A stretch of 36,840 nucleotides of DNA, from NCBI GenBank assembly GCA_938084885.1, contig CALKGG010000113.1, positions 1 to 36,840 on the forward strand. The letters are read 5' to 3'. The first letter of the stretch is position 1. Every line of letters starts with the position of its first letter. Positions 8,299-16,678 of the stretch are shown one piece after another. The notes under the pieces were generated by a model, which was given only the letters and a program-made list of their open reading frames with translations, did not search any database and had not been told where the DNA came from. The position numbers and the translations under genes were made by a program. Source of the DNA: an uncultured Acidimicrobiales bacterium. GTDB lineage: Bacteria > Actinomycetota > Acidimicrobiia > Acidimicrobiales > SHLQ01.

Positions 8299-9567
8299 AT
8301 GACGCAAGGCGAACACGACAGCTCAGGCGGGGAACTTTCTTCCTTTTTGCATCTCACCGGCTTTCGGCCGCTCATTTTGGCTCTCATCGCCGGCCTCGCT
8401 GGCGGCATTGGCGTCTTCCTTGCGCTACAAGAACCCGCCCAGTTTCAGGCCCGTTACGTACTCAACGTGGGCCTTGTCGCCGATAACGACGTCACCGCTG
8501 GCGAACTCGACCTCGTCGCCGAGGAGATCGTGTCGACCGCATCGTTCCCAGAAGTACAGATCGCAGTCCAAGAGCGAACCGGCTTGGTCTTCGAAGACGA
8601 CTACGAGATCGTCGTCAACCGAGCGGGCGGCGCGCAGATAAACATCAACGTCGTCGCAGACGACCCGTCCAACGCCCAAAACGTCGCCATCGAAACCGGC
8701 ATCGAAGCAGTCACGATCACCACTGAACGCGGCGTGGCCGGAATCGAATCCAGCCGCGATCAGCTCCTCGAAGAGATTGCGCAGGTCGATAGTCGTATCG
8801 CCGAACTGACAGCGCTCGCCGGCGGCGTCAACCCAACAGTCGCCCTCGACAACGCCGAAGCGCAACTGCTCCAGCGACGAGCCGAAGACCTCAACCCGCC
8901 GACCCAAACAGTGATCCAACCCGACGGCACAACCGTTGACGAAGAGATCCCATCGACGCTGCCCGAAGCAACCGAGCTCGAAGCCACCGTCGCCACCCTC
9001 TCACCGGTCGCTCGCGAGTTCGCCACGCTCCAAACCGAAGAAGCAGCCCTGAACGTTCGCCTCGCCGACCGCAACAACTCAATCCGTGAAGCAAACTCGG
9101 CAATCGCCATTATCGAAGAAGAACGAGAGACCTCGCTCGTGATTCGTGAGGTCGTCACCGAGGAGACCTCACGAATTTCAGGATTGCTCACTGGACTGCT
9201 CCTCTTTGCTGTTCCTGCAGCCCTCGTCCTCATCGTGTTCTTCACGCTCTTCGATCTGCTTCGCCGAAAGCCCGAAGAGACACCGCTCGAAGGCGAACGC
9301 TTCGACGCCGCCGGCGAGATCGACCAAGCAGCACAACGGGCGCTTCCAGAGTCGACCACTCGGCTCACCGTCGTCGATGAGGACGAACGCGACCTTCTCG
9401 CCGAAGACACCGACGGCGAAATCATCGACGTGGTCGCAAAAGAAGACACCGACGCGAGCGACGAATTCGAAGATGGCGACGACGAGCCGCCAACGAAGAA
9501 ATCGAAGAAAAAAGACCGCTCGAAAGACGGCCGTTGGGGTAGAGACACCGACAGCAAAGCGGGCTGA
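8299..9567 (+). CDS. Wzz/YveK-like chain-length determinant protein (second copy)
   Basis: This 422-residue protein has a membrane helix at about 25-46, an extracytoplasmic region of about 250 residues with coiled-coil character, and a second helix at about 292-318 followed by FDLLRRKPEE. Unlike the first copy it carries a roughly 100-residue cytoplasmic tail that is very acidic and ends in a lysine-rich cluster (KKSKKKDRSK). The shared LTALAGGVNP motif and helix layout make it a paralogue of the protein at 2803. No tyrosine-kinase domain is fused. The tail could dock a partner such as a kinase encoded elsewhere, but that is inference. It opens the second biosynthesis operon; the next gene starts 2 nt after its stop. 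Confidence 0.75.
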   Translation: MTQGEHDSSGGELSSFLHLTGFRPLILALIAGLAGGIGVFLALQEPAQFQARYVLNVGLVADNDVTAGELDLVAEEIVSTASFPEVQIAVQERTGLVFEDDYEIVVNRAGGAQININVVADDPSNAQNVAIETGIEAVTITTERGVAGIESSRDQLLEEIAQVDSRIAELTALAGGVNPTVALDNAEAQLLQRRAEDLNPPTQTVIQPDGTTVDEEIPSTLPEATELEATVATLSPVAREFATLQTEEAALNVRLADRNNSIREANSAIAIIEEERETSLVIREVVTEETSRISGLLTGLLLFAVPAALVLIVFFTLFDLLRRKPEETPLEGERFDAAGEIDQAAQRALPESTTRLTVVDEDERDLLAEDTDGEIIDVVAKEDTDASDEFEDGDDEPPTKKSKKKDRSKDGRWGRDTDSKAG

Positions 9568-9569
9568 AC

Positions 9570-10481
9570 ATGACGAGTACCAACCCGCCGATCTTTATCG
9601 TTGGCGCTGGTCGGAGCGGTTCGACTGCCTTCCACCATTGCTTTGCCCGCCATCAGCACGTGTCGTGGATTTCGAAGATCCTCGACGTTGCACCAACGGC
9701 CGAGAAGCTCAACTCGGCGTTGCTTCAAAGCCTCGACTCGCCGCTCATCGGCGCCGCCCTACGACGAGGCGTTATCGAACCTGGCCATCTCAAACCCAGC
9801 GAGGCCTACGCCTATTGGGAGCGGATCGCTCCTGGATTTAGCGAACCGTTCCGAGATCTAGTCGACACCGACCTGACCGAACGCACGCGCAAGAACTTGA
9901 CCGAAGCCGTCGACCGTCTCACCGTCGACAGCCGTCCAACGCCGCTGATCAAGATCACCGGATGGCCGCGCATGGGGTACTTGTTGAAAGCGTTCCCTGA
10001 CGCTCGCTTCATCCATGTGGTGCGCGATGGTCGCGCCGTTGTCAACTCGATCATGCAGATCGATTTCTGGGAAGGCTGGAAGGGCACCAAAGGCTGGCGA
10101 GGCCTCGACATGACCCCACAACAGCAGCAACGTTGGGACGAGAGCGGACAGTCCTTTGTCACGCTTGGCGCCATGGAACTCGCCGACATGTTCGATGCCA
10201 TGGTCGCGGCGATCCCACTCGTTCCGCCAGCGCAGTTCCTCGAGATCAGGTACGAAGACCTTTGCGATGATCCAACAGGTACCTTTGAGTCTGTGACGGA
10301 CTTTTGCAACCTCGACTACACCAATGAGTTCAACACCTCGGTGATCGATTTTGGCTTCCGCAACACCAACAACAAGTGGCGTTCGGACCTCACCGAGCTC
10401 CAGCAACGCCAACTCGAAACCGAACTCGCATCGCATCTGACTCGTTGGGGATACGAACTCGCCTTCGGATCGGCGAGATGA
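9570..10481 (+). CDS. PAPS-dependent sulfotransferase
   Basis: The 303-residue protein has the two PAPS-binding signatures of the sulfotransferase family. The 5'-phosphosulfate loop is VGAGRSGSTAFHH (GRSGST at 14-19), and the 3'-phosphate strand-helix is RFIHVVRDGRAVVNS (146-160), where Arg and the last Ser contact the 3'-phosphate. YEDLCDDP near 225-232 is the usual C-terminal landmark. The enzyme would move a sulfuryl group from PAPS to a hydroxyl or amine. Its place between a Wzz-like and a Wzy-like gene makes the glycan, or its lipid-linked precursor, the likely acceptor. Its stop overlaps the start of the next gene (ATGA), so the two are probably co-translated. Confidence 0.85.
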   Translation: MTSTNPPIFIVGAGRSGSTAFHHCFARHQHVSWISKILDVAPTAEKLNSALLQSLDSPLIGAALRRGVIEPGHLKPSEAYAYWERIAPGFSEPFRDLVDTDLTERTRKNLTEAVDRLTVDSRPTPLIKITGWPRMGYLLKAFPDARFIHVVRDGRAVVNSIMQIDFWEGWKGTKGWRGLDMTPQQQQRWDESGQSFVTLGAMELADMFDAMVAAIPLVPPAQFLEIRYEDLCDDPTGTFESVTDFCNLDYTNEFNTSVIDFGFRNTNNKWRSDLTELQQRQLETELASHLTRWGYELAFGSAR

Positions 10482-12007
10482 CCACTATCGACCCGACCCA
10501 ATACGACGCGCACGAAGACCGCGTCTCGATCCGTCGGGAAGGTACAGAAGAGGAACAACAGCCCCTTCTTCCGAATCCAAAACCGGGCCCAGCAGCACTT
10601 TTTGTGTTGCTCACGGCGACTGTTTCGGGCCTCGCTGGAGCGTTCGTCTTCCAATCGCTCTCCCCAGATACGCCGTTCGTCATCCTCGGCGGCACCCTGC
10701 TGTCCGCGATGATCTTGGCTCTCGTCGGCCTCTACCGCTACCAGTGGTTTCTCCTGATCACGCTCGCAATCCGTCCTGCGCTCGATGACTTGATCGCCGA
10801 TCAATTCGGCACATTCCAACCGTCGGCGATCCTTGGCATTCTCGTCATCCTCGTCACTGCGCTCCATTTGGTGAGCCGCAGACTTACCGGAAACTGGAAC
10901 ACGATGACACCGCTTGCGTGGTCGTTCATTGGGTTCTTCGTGCTGTTCATTCCAAGCTTTGTCACCTCGGTCGATCGCGGTGTTTCCCAGGGCGCGATGT
11001 TTGGTCTTTTGTCGGTCACGCTGCTCTACCTCGCCATGGAACAGCAGCTGCTCGATACGCCCCGCAACCTGCTCAAGTTGCTGTTGGCCTCTGGCATTGG
11101 CATGGTCGTGCCCATCGTGACCGGGTTTGTGCAGTTCTTCTTTACCGGCACGCTCGACCCCGGCGGCTCGGGGCTTGTTCGCATCGATGGTTCATTCGCG
11201 CATCCGAACACCTTTGCGACCTACCTAACGTTCGTGTTGTTGCTCGGGTTCGCGGTCGTTCCCACCCTCGATATCAAGCCCCGTCTTGGTCTACTCATCG
11301 GTACCGGACTCGGCGCGTTCCTGCTCATTGCCACGTTCGCTCGTGGCGCATGGGCGAGCTTCCTCATCGGTGCGCTGCTGTTGGCCGCGAGCGTCAACAA
11401 GAAGCTCGTGCTGGTCATCATTGGTGGCGCGGTCGCTGCGGGCGCCGCGGTTCCCGGCGTCGGCGACCGGCTCGCCAACCTAACAGCCTCGACCGGCCCA
11501 AACGGCGGAGCCAAGACCGACGACTCGCTCGGCTGGCGCTTCGGCTACTGGGAACGCATCTGGCCGTTCGCGTCGAGAAACCCGGTGAGTGGCATCGGCA
11601 TCGACGCCACAAAGACACAAACTCCCGAAGCCAAAGATCCGCACAACAGCCTCCTTCAGGCCTATCTCGAAGGTGGCATCCTCGGAGCTATTGGTTTCTT
11701 CACGTTGCTCGGCTTGGCGACCTACGCAGGAATCAAAGTGTGGAAGAAGGCTCGAAGCGGCGCCCTCGATCGTCAAACCACCGTGATCAGCGTCGGTGCA
11801 ATCGCGGCGCTTCTCTCTGTGGCCGCGCAACTCATCACAGAAAACGTGCTGTTGAACACGGTCGTCTGGTGGTATCTCAACATCGCCTTTGCCCACATTG
11901 CGGTCGTCACATGGGCCAGGAAGAACGATATTTCGGTCGTCGCTCCAACAGCTGACGAACCAGACCTCTCCCGACCTGCCCTTCCTGCCCCTTCGACTCC
12001 AAGGTGA
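10478..12007 (+). CDS. O-antigen ligase/Wzy-type polysaccharide polymerase
   Basis: From the ATG at 10478, which overlaps the sulfotransferase stop (ATGA), the protein has 509 residues with about 10-12 membrane helices. A longer frame back to 10376 lies within the sulfotransferase gene and is unlikely. The large periplasmic loop and flanking helices carry the Wzy_C/O-antigen-ligase pattern: SFAHPNTFATYLTFVLLL, a FARGAWASFLIGALLL helix with the conserved Arg, and NPVSGIGID...DPHNSLLQAYLEGG with the conserved His of the DPHN motif. Such enzymes join lipid-linked glycan units at the outer face of the membrane. Polymerase and ligase cannot be told apart by sequence. The operon context with flippase-type and Wzz-type genes favours polymerase. 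Confidence 0.8.
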   Translation: MTTIDPTQYDAHEDRVSIRREGTEEEQQPLLPNPKPGPAALFVLLTATVSGLAGAFVFQSLSPDTPFVILGGTLLSAMILALVGLYRYQWFLLITLAIRPALDDLIADQFGTFQPSAILGILVILVTALHLVSRRLTGNWNTMTPLAWSFIGFFVLFIPSFVTSVDRGVSQGAMFGLLSVTLLYLAMEQQLLDTPRNLLKLLLASGIGMVVPIVTGFVQFFFTGTLDPGGSGLVRIDGSFAHPNTFATYLTFVLLLGFAVVPTLDIKPRLGLLIGTGLGAFLLIATFARGAWASFLIGALLLAASVNKKLVLVIIGGAVAAGAAVPGVGDRLANLTASTGPNGGAKTDDSLGWRFGYWERIWPFASRNPVSGIGIDATKTQTPEAKDPHNSLLQAYLEGGILGAIGFFTLLGLATYAGIKVWKKARSGALDRQTTVISVGAIAALLSVAAQLITENVLLNTVVWWYLNIAFAHIAVVTWARKNDISVVAPTADEPDLSRPALPAPSTPR

Positions 12008-12903
12008 GCATCCCTGTGCCACGGCTATCAATCGGCGTGCCCGTCTACAACGGCGCCGACTACATTCGAGAAGCAATCACGAGCCACCTCGAACAAGACT
12101 TCGGTGACTTCGAACTCGTTGTGTCGGACAACTGTTCTGACGATGCAACACCCGACATTGTCCACGAACTGGCCGCACAAGACAGTCGAATTTCCTACAC
12201 GCGTACCGATCGGAACATCGGTGGACCAGCGAACTTCAACCGTCTGTTCCGGCTGACCAGCGGCGAGCTCTTCCGTTGGGCCGCCGCCGATGACCGCATC
12301 GAACCCGGCTACCTGTCGAGCGTCATTGCGCTGATGGACGCCGACCGCACGATCGTGATCGGCCACGCCGAAAGCATGCTGATCGACCCCGACAGCGAAC
12401 CAATGTTGCAGTTGGATCAGGGCTATCTCGGCGGCGACGGGTTCCTCGAAGCAATCACGCTGACGCCACCGGCGGGCGATACCCGATTTCAGTCACCGTC
12501 ACCGCATCGACGCATCGACGCGGTGATCAACAACAACCATCGCAACTTCTACATCTTTGGGGTCATGCGTCGAGACACGATGATGCAAACCCGACTCCAC
12601 GGAGCGTTCTACGGCGGCGACCGCACGTTGCTCGTCGAGATGGCCATGCGCGGCACGTTCCAGAAGGTGCCCGGGCAGTTGTTTGCGTCCCGGAGCCACT
12701 CGAAGAACTCGGGCCGCAACGGGTTGAACTTCGATGAGCTGAAAGAACACGGCGCACAAGACCTCTCGTTTGCAGGCCAGGTGATGAAGGGATACATCAC
12801 TGCCGTGCGCCGGGCCGACGTTGGTCGGGTCGACGAGATGAAGTGCCTGGGCGTGATTGCCAAGAAGTTCAAACAACCCACACGTCTCGTTCGCGGTTGG
12901 TGA
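12004..12903 (+). CDS. Glycosyltransferase family 2 (GT-A fold)
   Basis: The protein has the classic GT2 N-terminus: LSIGVPVYNGADYIREAI, FELVVSDNCSDDATPDIV and the divalent-metal AADDRI motif near residue 95 that stands in for DXD. It would use an NDP-sugar to extend the glycan in the cytoplasm. GTG 12004 overlaps the previous stop (GTGA). A second in-frame GTG at 12016 has AAGGTG about 10 nt upstream and gives MPRLSIGVPVYNG, so it may be the true start. The C-terminal 80 residues are basic and helical and could bind the membrane surface. It is the last gene of the second biosynthesis operon. Confidence 0.85.
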   Translation: MSIPVPRLSIGVPVYNGADYIREAITSHLEQDFGDFELVVSDNCSDDATPDIVHELAAQDSRISYTRTDRNIGGPANFNRLFRLTSGELFRWAAADDRIEPGYLSSVIALMDADRTIVIGHAESMLIDPDSEPMLQLDQGYLGGDGFLEAITLTPPAGDTRFQSPSPHRRIDAVINNNHRNFYIFGVMRRDTMMQTRLHGAFYGGDRTLLVEMAMRGTFQKVPGQLFASRSHSKNSGRNGLNFDELKEHGAQDLSFAGQVMKGYITAVRRADVGRVDEMKCLGVIAKKFKQPTRLVRGW

Positions 12904-12956
12904 ATGTTCGGGTGTGCTCCCGGTATTCGCGCCTATCTTCTGTCACAGCGAACGGG

Positions 12957-12962
12957 TAGCTT
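12957..12962 (+). promoter_or_regulatory. Candidate -10 element of a leaderless gene
   Basis: TAGCTT ends 6 nt before ATG 12969 and no Shine-Dalgarno sequence is visible. Confidence 0.35.
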
Positions 12963-12968
12963 GGCCAT

Positions 12969-13490
12969 ATGGCGCTCTACGGACTTGAGGACGGCTGCGA
13001 ACCCGAGATCCACCCAGATGCCTACGTCCATCCTGACGCGGTCCTCATTGGCCGGGTCATCCTTGGCGCGTACGCGTCGGTCTGGCCCGGAACGGTCATT
13101 CGAGCCGACGACAACACGATTCGCATCGGTGAGCGCAGCTCGATCCAAGACGGCGCCGTGTTGCATTGCACCACCGACCATCCAACGACAGTAGGAAACG
13201 ATTGCACGGTGGGCCACAACGCCCACCTCGAGGGGTGCACCCTCAACGACGCGTCGCTCGCCGGGAGCGGATCGGTCATTCTGCACGGGGCTGTGGTCTC
13301 GAGCGGAGCCCTCGTCGGCGCGAATGCCCTCGTGCCCGGCGGCAAGATCATCCCGGAGAACGCCATGGCCCTTGGCGTGCCAGCGAAAATTCGCGAGGAC
13401 GCACATTCGGTCGAACTCAACCTGCTGAACGCAGCGAATTACGTTGAACGAATCGAGCGTTACCGCGTCGCGCTGCGTCGGATTCGCTAG
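12969..13490 (+). CDS. Gamma-carbonic-anhydrase-like left-handed beta-helix protein
   Basis: The 173-residue protein is a hexapeptide-repeat left-handed beta-helix ending in an alpha helix, as in YrdA/PaaY/gamma-carbonic anhydrases that form trimers with zinc at subunit interfaces. Diagnostic segments are PGTVIRADDNTIRIGERSSIQDGAVLH (about 40-66), TVGHNAHLEGC (80-90) and PAKIRE. The first two metal histidines correspond to His66 and His83. The third, normally the His of LHGC, is Glu88 here, although His86 lies two residues earlier. Carbonic anhydrase activity is therefore uncertain, and an acyl-CoA or other small-molecule role is possible. It lies alone between the GT2 and GT4 genes with its own putative leaderless promoter. 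Confidence 0.8.
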   Translation: MALYGLEDGCEPEIHPDAYVHPDAVLIGRVILGAYASVWPGTVIRADDNTIRIGERSSIQDGAVLHCTTDHPTTVGNDCTVGHNAHLEGCTLNDASLAGSGSVILHGAVVSSGALVGANALVPGGKIIPENAMALGVPAKIREDAHSVELNLLNAANYVERIERYRVALRRIR

Positions 13491-13569
13491 TGGGAAACCA
13501 GTGGCGTAGCGCGTTTGACCTGTCGGCAAGGGGTCCATCGGCCCTACAGCCACACCTTGCCAATGCCGT

Positions 13570-13583
13570 ACTTTTGCAAAAGT
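13570..13583. promoter_or_regulatory. Perfect 14-bp palindrome just upstream of a -10 box
   Basis: ACTTTTGCAAAAGT is a perfect palindrome that ends 7 nt before AATACT (13591-13596), a fair -10 match. No good -35 is visible at the right distance. The position is that of an operator acting on the GT4 gene at 13611. The rest of the 120-bp gap shows nothing else. Confidence 0.4.
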
Positions 13584-13610
13584 GCAGGAAAATACTAGGC
13601 GGGGAGCAAA

Positions 13611-14774
13611 ATGATTAAGCGTCGCAAGAACGAGAGCTTGTCTATTGCAATGGTCGGAACTCGAGGCATGCCAGCAAACTATGGCGGCGTCGAGACTGTC
13701 GTCGATGTCCTGTCTCGTCAGCTTGTCCTGCGCGGCCACGAAGTGACCGTGTTTTGCCGGTCAGAAGACTACGACCAGCACCCGCCAATGATCGACGGCG
13801 TGAAGTTGGTGTACCTACCGGCGTCGACTTCGCCCGGTGTTGGGGCAATGGTCCATGCACTTCGCTCTGCGGTCTATTGCATTGGCCGCAACTTCGACGT
13901 CATCCATTTCCATGCCCTCGGCCCCGGGATGATGTCTATCATTTCTCGTCTCCTCACCCGATCGACCGTGGTGACCACAGTCCACGGGCGCGATGACAAG
14001 CGAGACAAGTGGAGCCGGAGCGTCCGAAGCTTGCTGCGTGTTGCTGCATCGATCAGTGCCCGAGTCCCTCACTCGACGCTCGTCGTCTCCGAGACGCTCG
14101 CAGATGAATATGCGGCTGAATTCAGCCGCACAACGACCGTGGTTCCAAATTCGACCCACGCCATTACCGAGGTCGCTCCAGGCGACATGCTCGAAAAATA
14201 TGGCCTGCTCCATCAGAACTATTTTGTTTCCGTTGGCCGACTCGTGCCGGAAAAGGCCCCGCACGAAACGATCATGGCCTACCAAGAAGCAATGACCGAC
14301 ATGCCGCTCGTGATCGTTGGTGGCGCTGCGGGAACCGAGGCGTATGTGAATCATCTTCACGAACTCGCCCTCGGGAATGAGAACATCATCTTTACGGGCC
14401 CGATTTATGGCGAGGAGCTGGCCGAGATCCTGACCAACGCCGGCGGCTTTATTACCTCGTCGCATCTCGAGGGGCTGCCAACCGCACTCATCGAGGCTGG
14501 CCGAGCTGCGCTTCCGATTATTGCAAGCGATATCCCTCCGCACCGAGAGATCCTCAATACCGAGAGCGGAATCGATGGACGGCGCGTCTACCCAACGGGC
14601 GATTCGAAGGCGCTTGGAGAGCTTATGACGGCGGTCAGCGAACATCATGAAGAAGAGCTCTTTGGCGCCAAGTTGCTCGCTGCCGAGCTCGACGACCGGT
14701 ATGCGCCTGTTCGCACCGGTGAGGTGCATGAGCAGGCATACCTCAGCGCCATTGCTCACCGCCATCGTCGGTAG
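13611..14774 (+). CDS. Glycosyltransferase family 4, DUF1972 (rhamnosyltransferase-like) type
   Basis: The 387-residue protein starts at ATG 13611 behind a strong GGGGAG site. Its N-terminus IAMVGTRGMPANYGGVETVV (about 12-31) is the hallmark of the DUF1972 subgroup of GT4 enzymes, many of which are annotated as rhamnosyltransferases. Next come DVIHFHALGPG, TTVHGRDDKR and, in the C-terminal domain, SVGRLVPEKAPHETI, VGGAAGTEAYV and the donor-binding SSHLEGLPTALIEA (about 283-296). It acts in the cytoplasm on a lipid-linked glycan. A separate promoter with an operator-like palindrome suggests control apart from the two upstream operons. It converges on the MBL-fold gene across a duplicated 20-bp sequence. 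Confidence 0.85.
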   Translation: MIKRRKNESLSIAMVGTRGMPANYGGVETVVDVLSRQLVLRGHEVTVFCRSEDYDQHPPMIDGVKLVYLPASTSPGVGAMVHALRSAVYCIGRNFDVIHFHALGPGMMSIISRLLTRSTVVTTVHGRDDKRDKWSRSVRSLLRVAASISARVPHSTLVVSETLADEYAAEFSRTTTVVPNSTHAITEVAPGDMLEKYGLLHQNYFVSVGRLVPEKAPHETIMAYQEAMTDMPLVIVGGAAGTEAYVNHLHELALGNENIIFTGPIYGEELAEILTNAGGFITSSHLEGLPTALIEAGRAALPIIASDIPPHREILNTESGIDGRRVYPTGDSKALGELMTAVSEHHEEELFGAKLLAAELDDRYAPVRTGEVHEQAYLSAIAHRHRR

Positions 14775-14800
14775 CTAACAGCCATCGTTGGTAACTAGAA
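14761..14800. repeat. Imperfect 20-bp tandem duplication at convergent stop codons
   Basis: The 20-mers 14761-14780 and 14781-14800 agree at 16 of 20 positions (both begin GCCATCGT). The first copy holds the TAG of the GT4 gene and the second holds the TAG of the minus-strand MBL gene. It may be a relic of a slippage duplication. Confidence 0.6.
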
Positions 14801-15634
14801 CGTAAGTTTCATACCCTCAGCAGCAGGCACGATTTCGCAGTTGGTATCCCACAACTGGGCACGTGCAAAGATGCCATCGAGCACGTCGTCTCCGTGCAGC
14901 GGATCGTGATGGAACATCGCAAGGTTTTTCGCTCCGGCGCTATCGGCAACGTGGGCCGCGTATTCGGGAGTGCAATGACCCCAGTTCGGCCGGTTCACAA
15001 GCAGTTCGGCGGTGAATTGTGAATCGTGGATGAGCAGGTCGACGTCGCTCGCCAATTCGAGCACACCAGGATCAACATATGCAGGATCTTCTGGCTGCTG
15101 ATGATCGGGCACGTAGGCAACAGAGAAATCGTCCCATTCAATGCGGTAGCCGTTGGTCCTTCCTTGGTGAGGAACCGACCGGGCCGTGACGACTGCTTCG
15201 CCAACGGGCATCGAGACATCCCAGATGTCGTAGATCTCGAATGTGCCGGGAAGTGCGTCGATATCGACAGGGAAATACGGAGGGCGAACAAAGCCAGAGA
15301 CGGCCTCGGCGAACGTCATGTCCTCTTCGGGAGGCCCATAGATCGCGGCTGTGGAATCGGGATGGAGCACCTGCGGGAAGAACGGGAGGCCCTGCACGTG
15401 GTCCCAGTGCAAGTGGCTGATCAGGATCGTTCCCTGAAACGAATCGGCACCCATGTCGAGGCCGTAGAAGCGCAGGCCCGTTCCGACGTCGAGGATGATC
15501 GGCGCCTCACCCTGTCGTTGCACAACAACACACGAGGTGTTGCCACCGAAGCGAGTCATCGAGCTGCAGTGACATGGGGTTGAACCGCGGACGCCGTAGA
15601 ACGAAACGTTCACCCCCACGTCGTTCCCAGCCAT
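14795..15634 (-). CDS. MBL-fold metallohydrolase
   Basis: From the ATG at 15634 the product has 279 residues; GGGAG lies 6 nt upstream of this ATG, whereas the ATG at 15640 touches it. The metallo-beta-lactamase fold is shown by GGNTSCVVV, LDVGTG, ISHLHWDHVQGLPFF (the HxHxDH zinc site at about 74-79), SVPHQG, LIHDSQFT with its conserved Asp, and the final FHHDP. The early GVRGSTPC segment and the overall layout are those of the branch containing PhnP and phosphodiesterase-like enzymes, so a phosphodiester or cyclic nucleotide substrate is plausible but not shown. It is transcribed toward the GT4 gene and in the same direction as mutY, which ends 95 bp upstream of it. Confidence 0.8.
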   Translation of the reverse strand: MAGNDVGVNVSFYGVRGSTPCHCSSMTRFGGNTSCVVVQRQGEAPIILDVGTGLRFYGLDMGADSFQGTILISHLHWDHVQGLPFFPQVLHPDSTAAIYGPPEEDMTFAEAVSGFVRPPYFPVDIDALPGTFEIYDIWDVSMPVGEAVVTARSVPHQGRTNGYRIEWDDFSVAYVPDHQQPEDPAYVDPGVLELASDVDLLIHDSQFTAELLVNRPNWGHCTPEYAAHVADSAGAKNLAMFHHDPLHGDDVLDGIFARAQLWDTNCEIVPAAEGMKLTF

Positions 15635-15735
15635 CCACATCTCCCGTCGTCGGCGCCGCTCCTGAGCAACCGTCCCTACGAGAGACTAACGGCCAGATGG
15701 GGTGCGGGAATTAGTCGTGTGACGAAATTGACGCG

Positions 15736-16608
15736 TTATGGAAGGCGCAACCAGTCGAGGTCACGAACCATGAGCCCGTCGTCGAGCAAGGTCTCCATGA
15801 CGCGTTGGGCGCGTACTGGATCGTCGGCAAACCCCATGAGCGCAGCCGCATTCTCGGCTCGGGCTGGGCCGTGTCGAAGGGCGGAAATTAGCTTGCCTCG
15901 GCCTTGACGGTCCGAACCCTCGAATGCCGATTGACCAGCACCAACACCAGCCGAACCACGCGCTGGGTCGACCCCAACCCCAGCCCACGCGCACTCCCGG
16001 CGCACGGGGCATTGGCCACATGCCGGTGTCCGTTTTGTACAAACCGTCGCCCCGAAATCGAGGATCGCCTGGTTCCATTCCCAACCTCGTCCGCCAGGAA
16101 CTAACCCGTCGGCGAATGCCTGCGCGGCAGCGGGGCGAAGCGAGCAGCCACCGACCCGAGCAAGAATCCTCCCGACGTTGGTGTCGAGCACCGCGACATC
16201 GCGTTCGAAGGCAAAGGCGAGCACGGCCCGCGCAGTGTAGGGGCCGACCCCGGGAAGAGCCAGCAACTCGTCGAGAGTGTCGGGGAGCTGGCCGCCATGA
16301 TCGGATTCGACCCGGATCGCACACGAATGCAGCAGCAACGCACGCCGGTTGTATCCAAGGCCGTCCCACAATGCAATCACCTCACCAGCGGCCGATGCCG
16401 CTGCGGCGGCCGGCGTTGGGAATCGGTCCATGAAGGCTCGCCACTTGGGCACGACTCGCTCGACCTGCGTCTGCTGAGACATCACCTCACTCACAAGAAT
16501 CGCCCACGGATCTCGCGTCTGTCGCCACGGAAGATCCCGATCTTGGGTCTTCCACCACTCGAGAATCGGTGAGGCCAGGGACGTCGCCGTGTAGCCATAG
16601 GTACTCAC
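15736..16608 (-). CDS. mutY: A/G-specific adenine DNA glycosylase
   Basis: This base-excision repair enzyme removes adenine mispaired with 8-oxoguanine. The 290-residue product has the HhH-GPD fold: DLPWRQTRDPWAILVSEVMSQQTQVERV with catalytic Glu41, GLGYNRRA, the hairpin LPGVGPYTA (118-126), and LDTNVGRILAR with Asp142. A [4Fe-4S] loop follows with C190-x6-C197-x2-C200-x5-C206, exactly the MutY/endonuclease III spacing. It is shorter than E. coli MutY and lacks the full MutT-like C-terminal recognition domain, which is usual in actinobacterial forms. The start is GTG 16608, inside one arm of the inverted repeat that spans the gap to the divergent aminotransferase gene. Confidence 0.9.
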   Translation of the reverse strand: MSTYGYTATSLASPILEWWKTQDRDLPWRQTRDPWAILVSEVMSQQTQVERVVPKWRAFMDRFPTPAAAAASAAGEVIALWDGLGYNRRALLLHSCAIRVESDHGGQLPDTLDELLALPGVGPYTARAVLAFAFERDVAVLDTNVGRILARVGGCSLRPAAAQAFADGLVPGGRGWEWNQAILDFGATVCTKRTPACGQCPVRRECAWAGVGVDPARGSAGVGAGQSAFEGSDRQGRGKLISALRHGPARAENAAALMGFADDPVRAQRVMETLLDDGLMVRDLDWLRLP

Positions 16609-16678
16609 CGTTCCAGTCTTCCCTGAGATATCGATTCCTCAAACTCGGCGACTTCGCGCCGATTCGAGTACCTATGGC
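16594..16678. repeat. 13-bp perfect inverted repeat spanning a divergent gap
   Basis: GCCATAGGTACTC (16594-16606) and GAGTACCTATGGC (16666-16678) are exact reverse complements 59 bp apart. One arm overlaps the mutY start region and the other contains the ATG of the aminotransferase. It could be a looping operator or the remnant of an inverted duplication. Confidence 0.5.
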
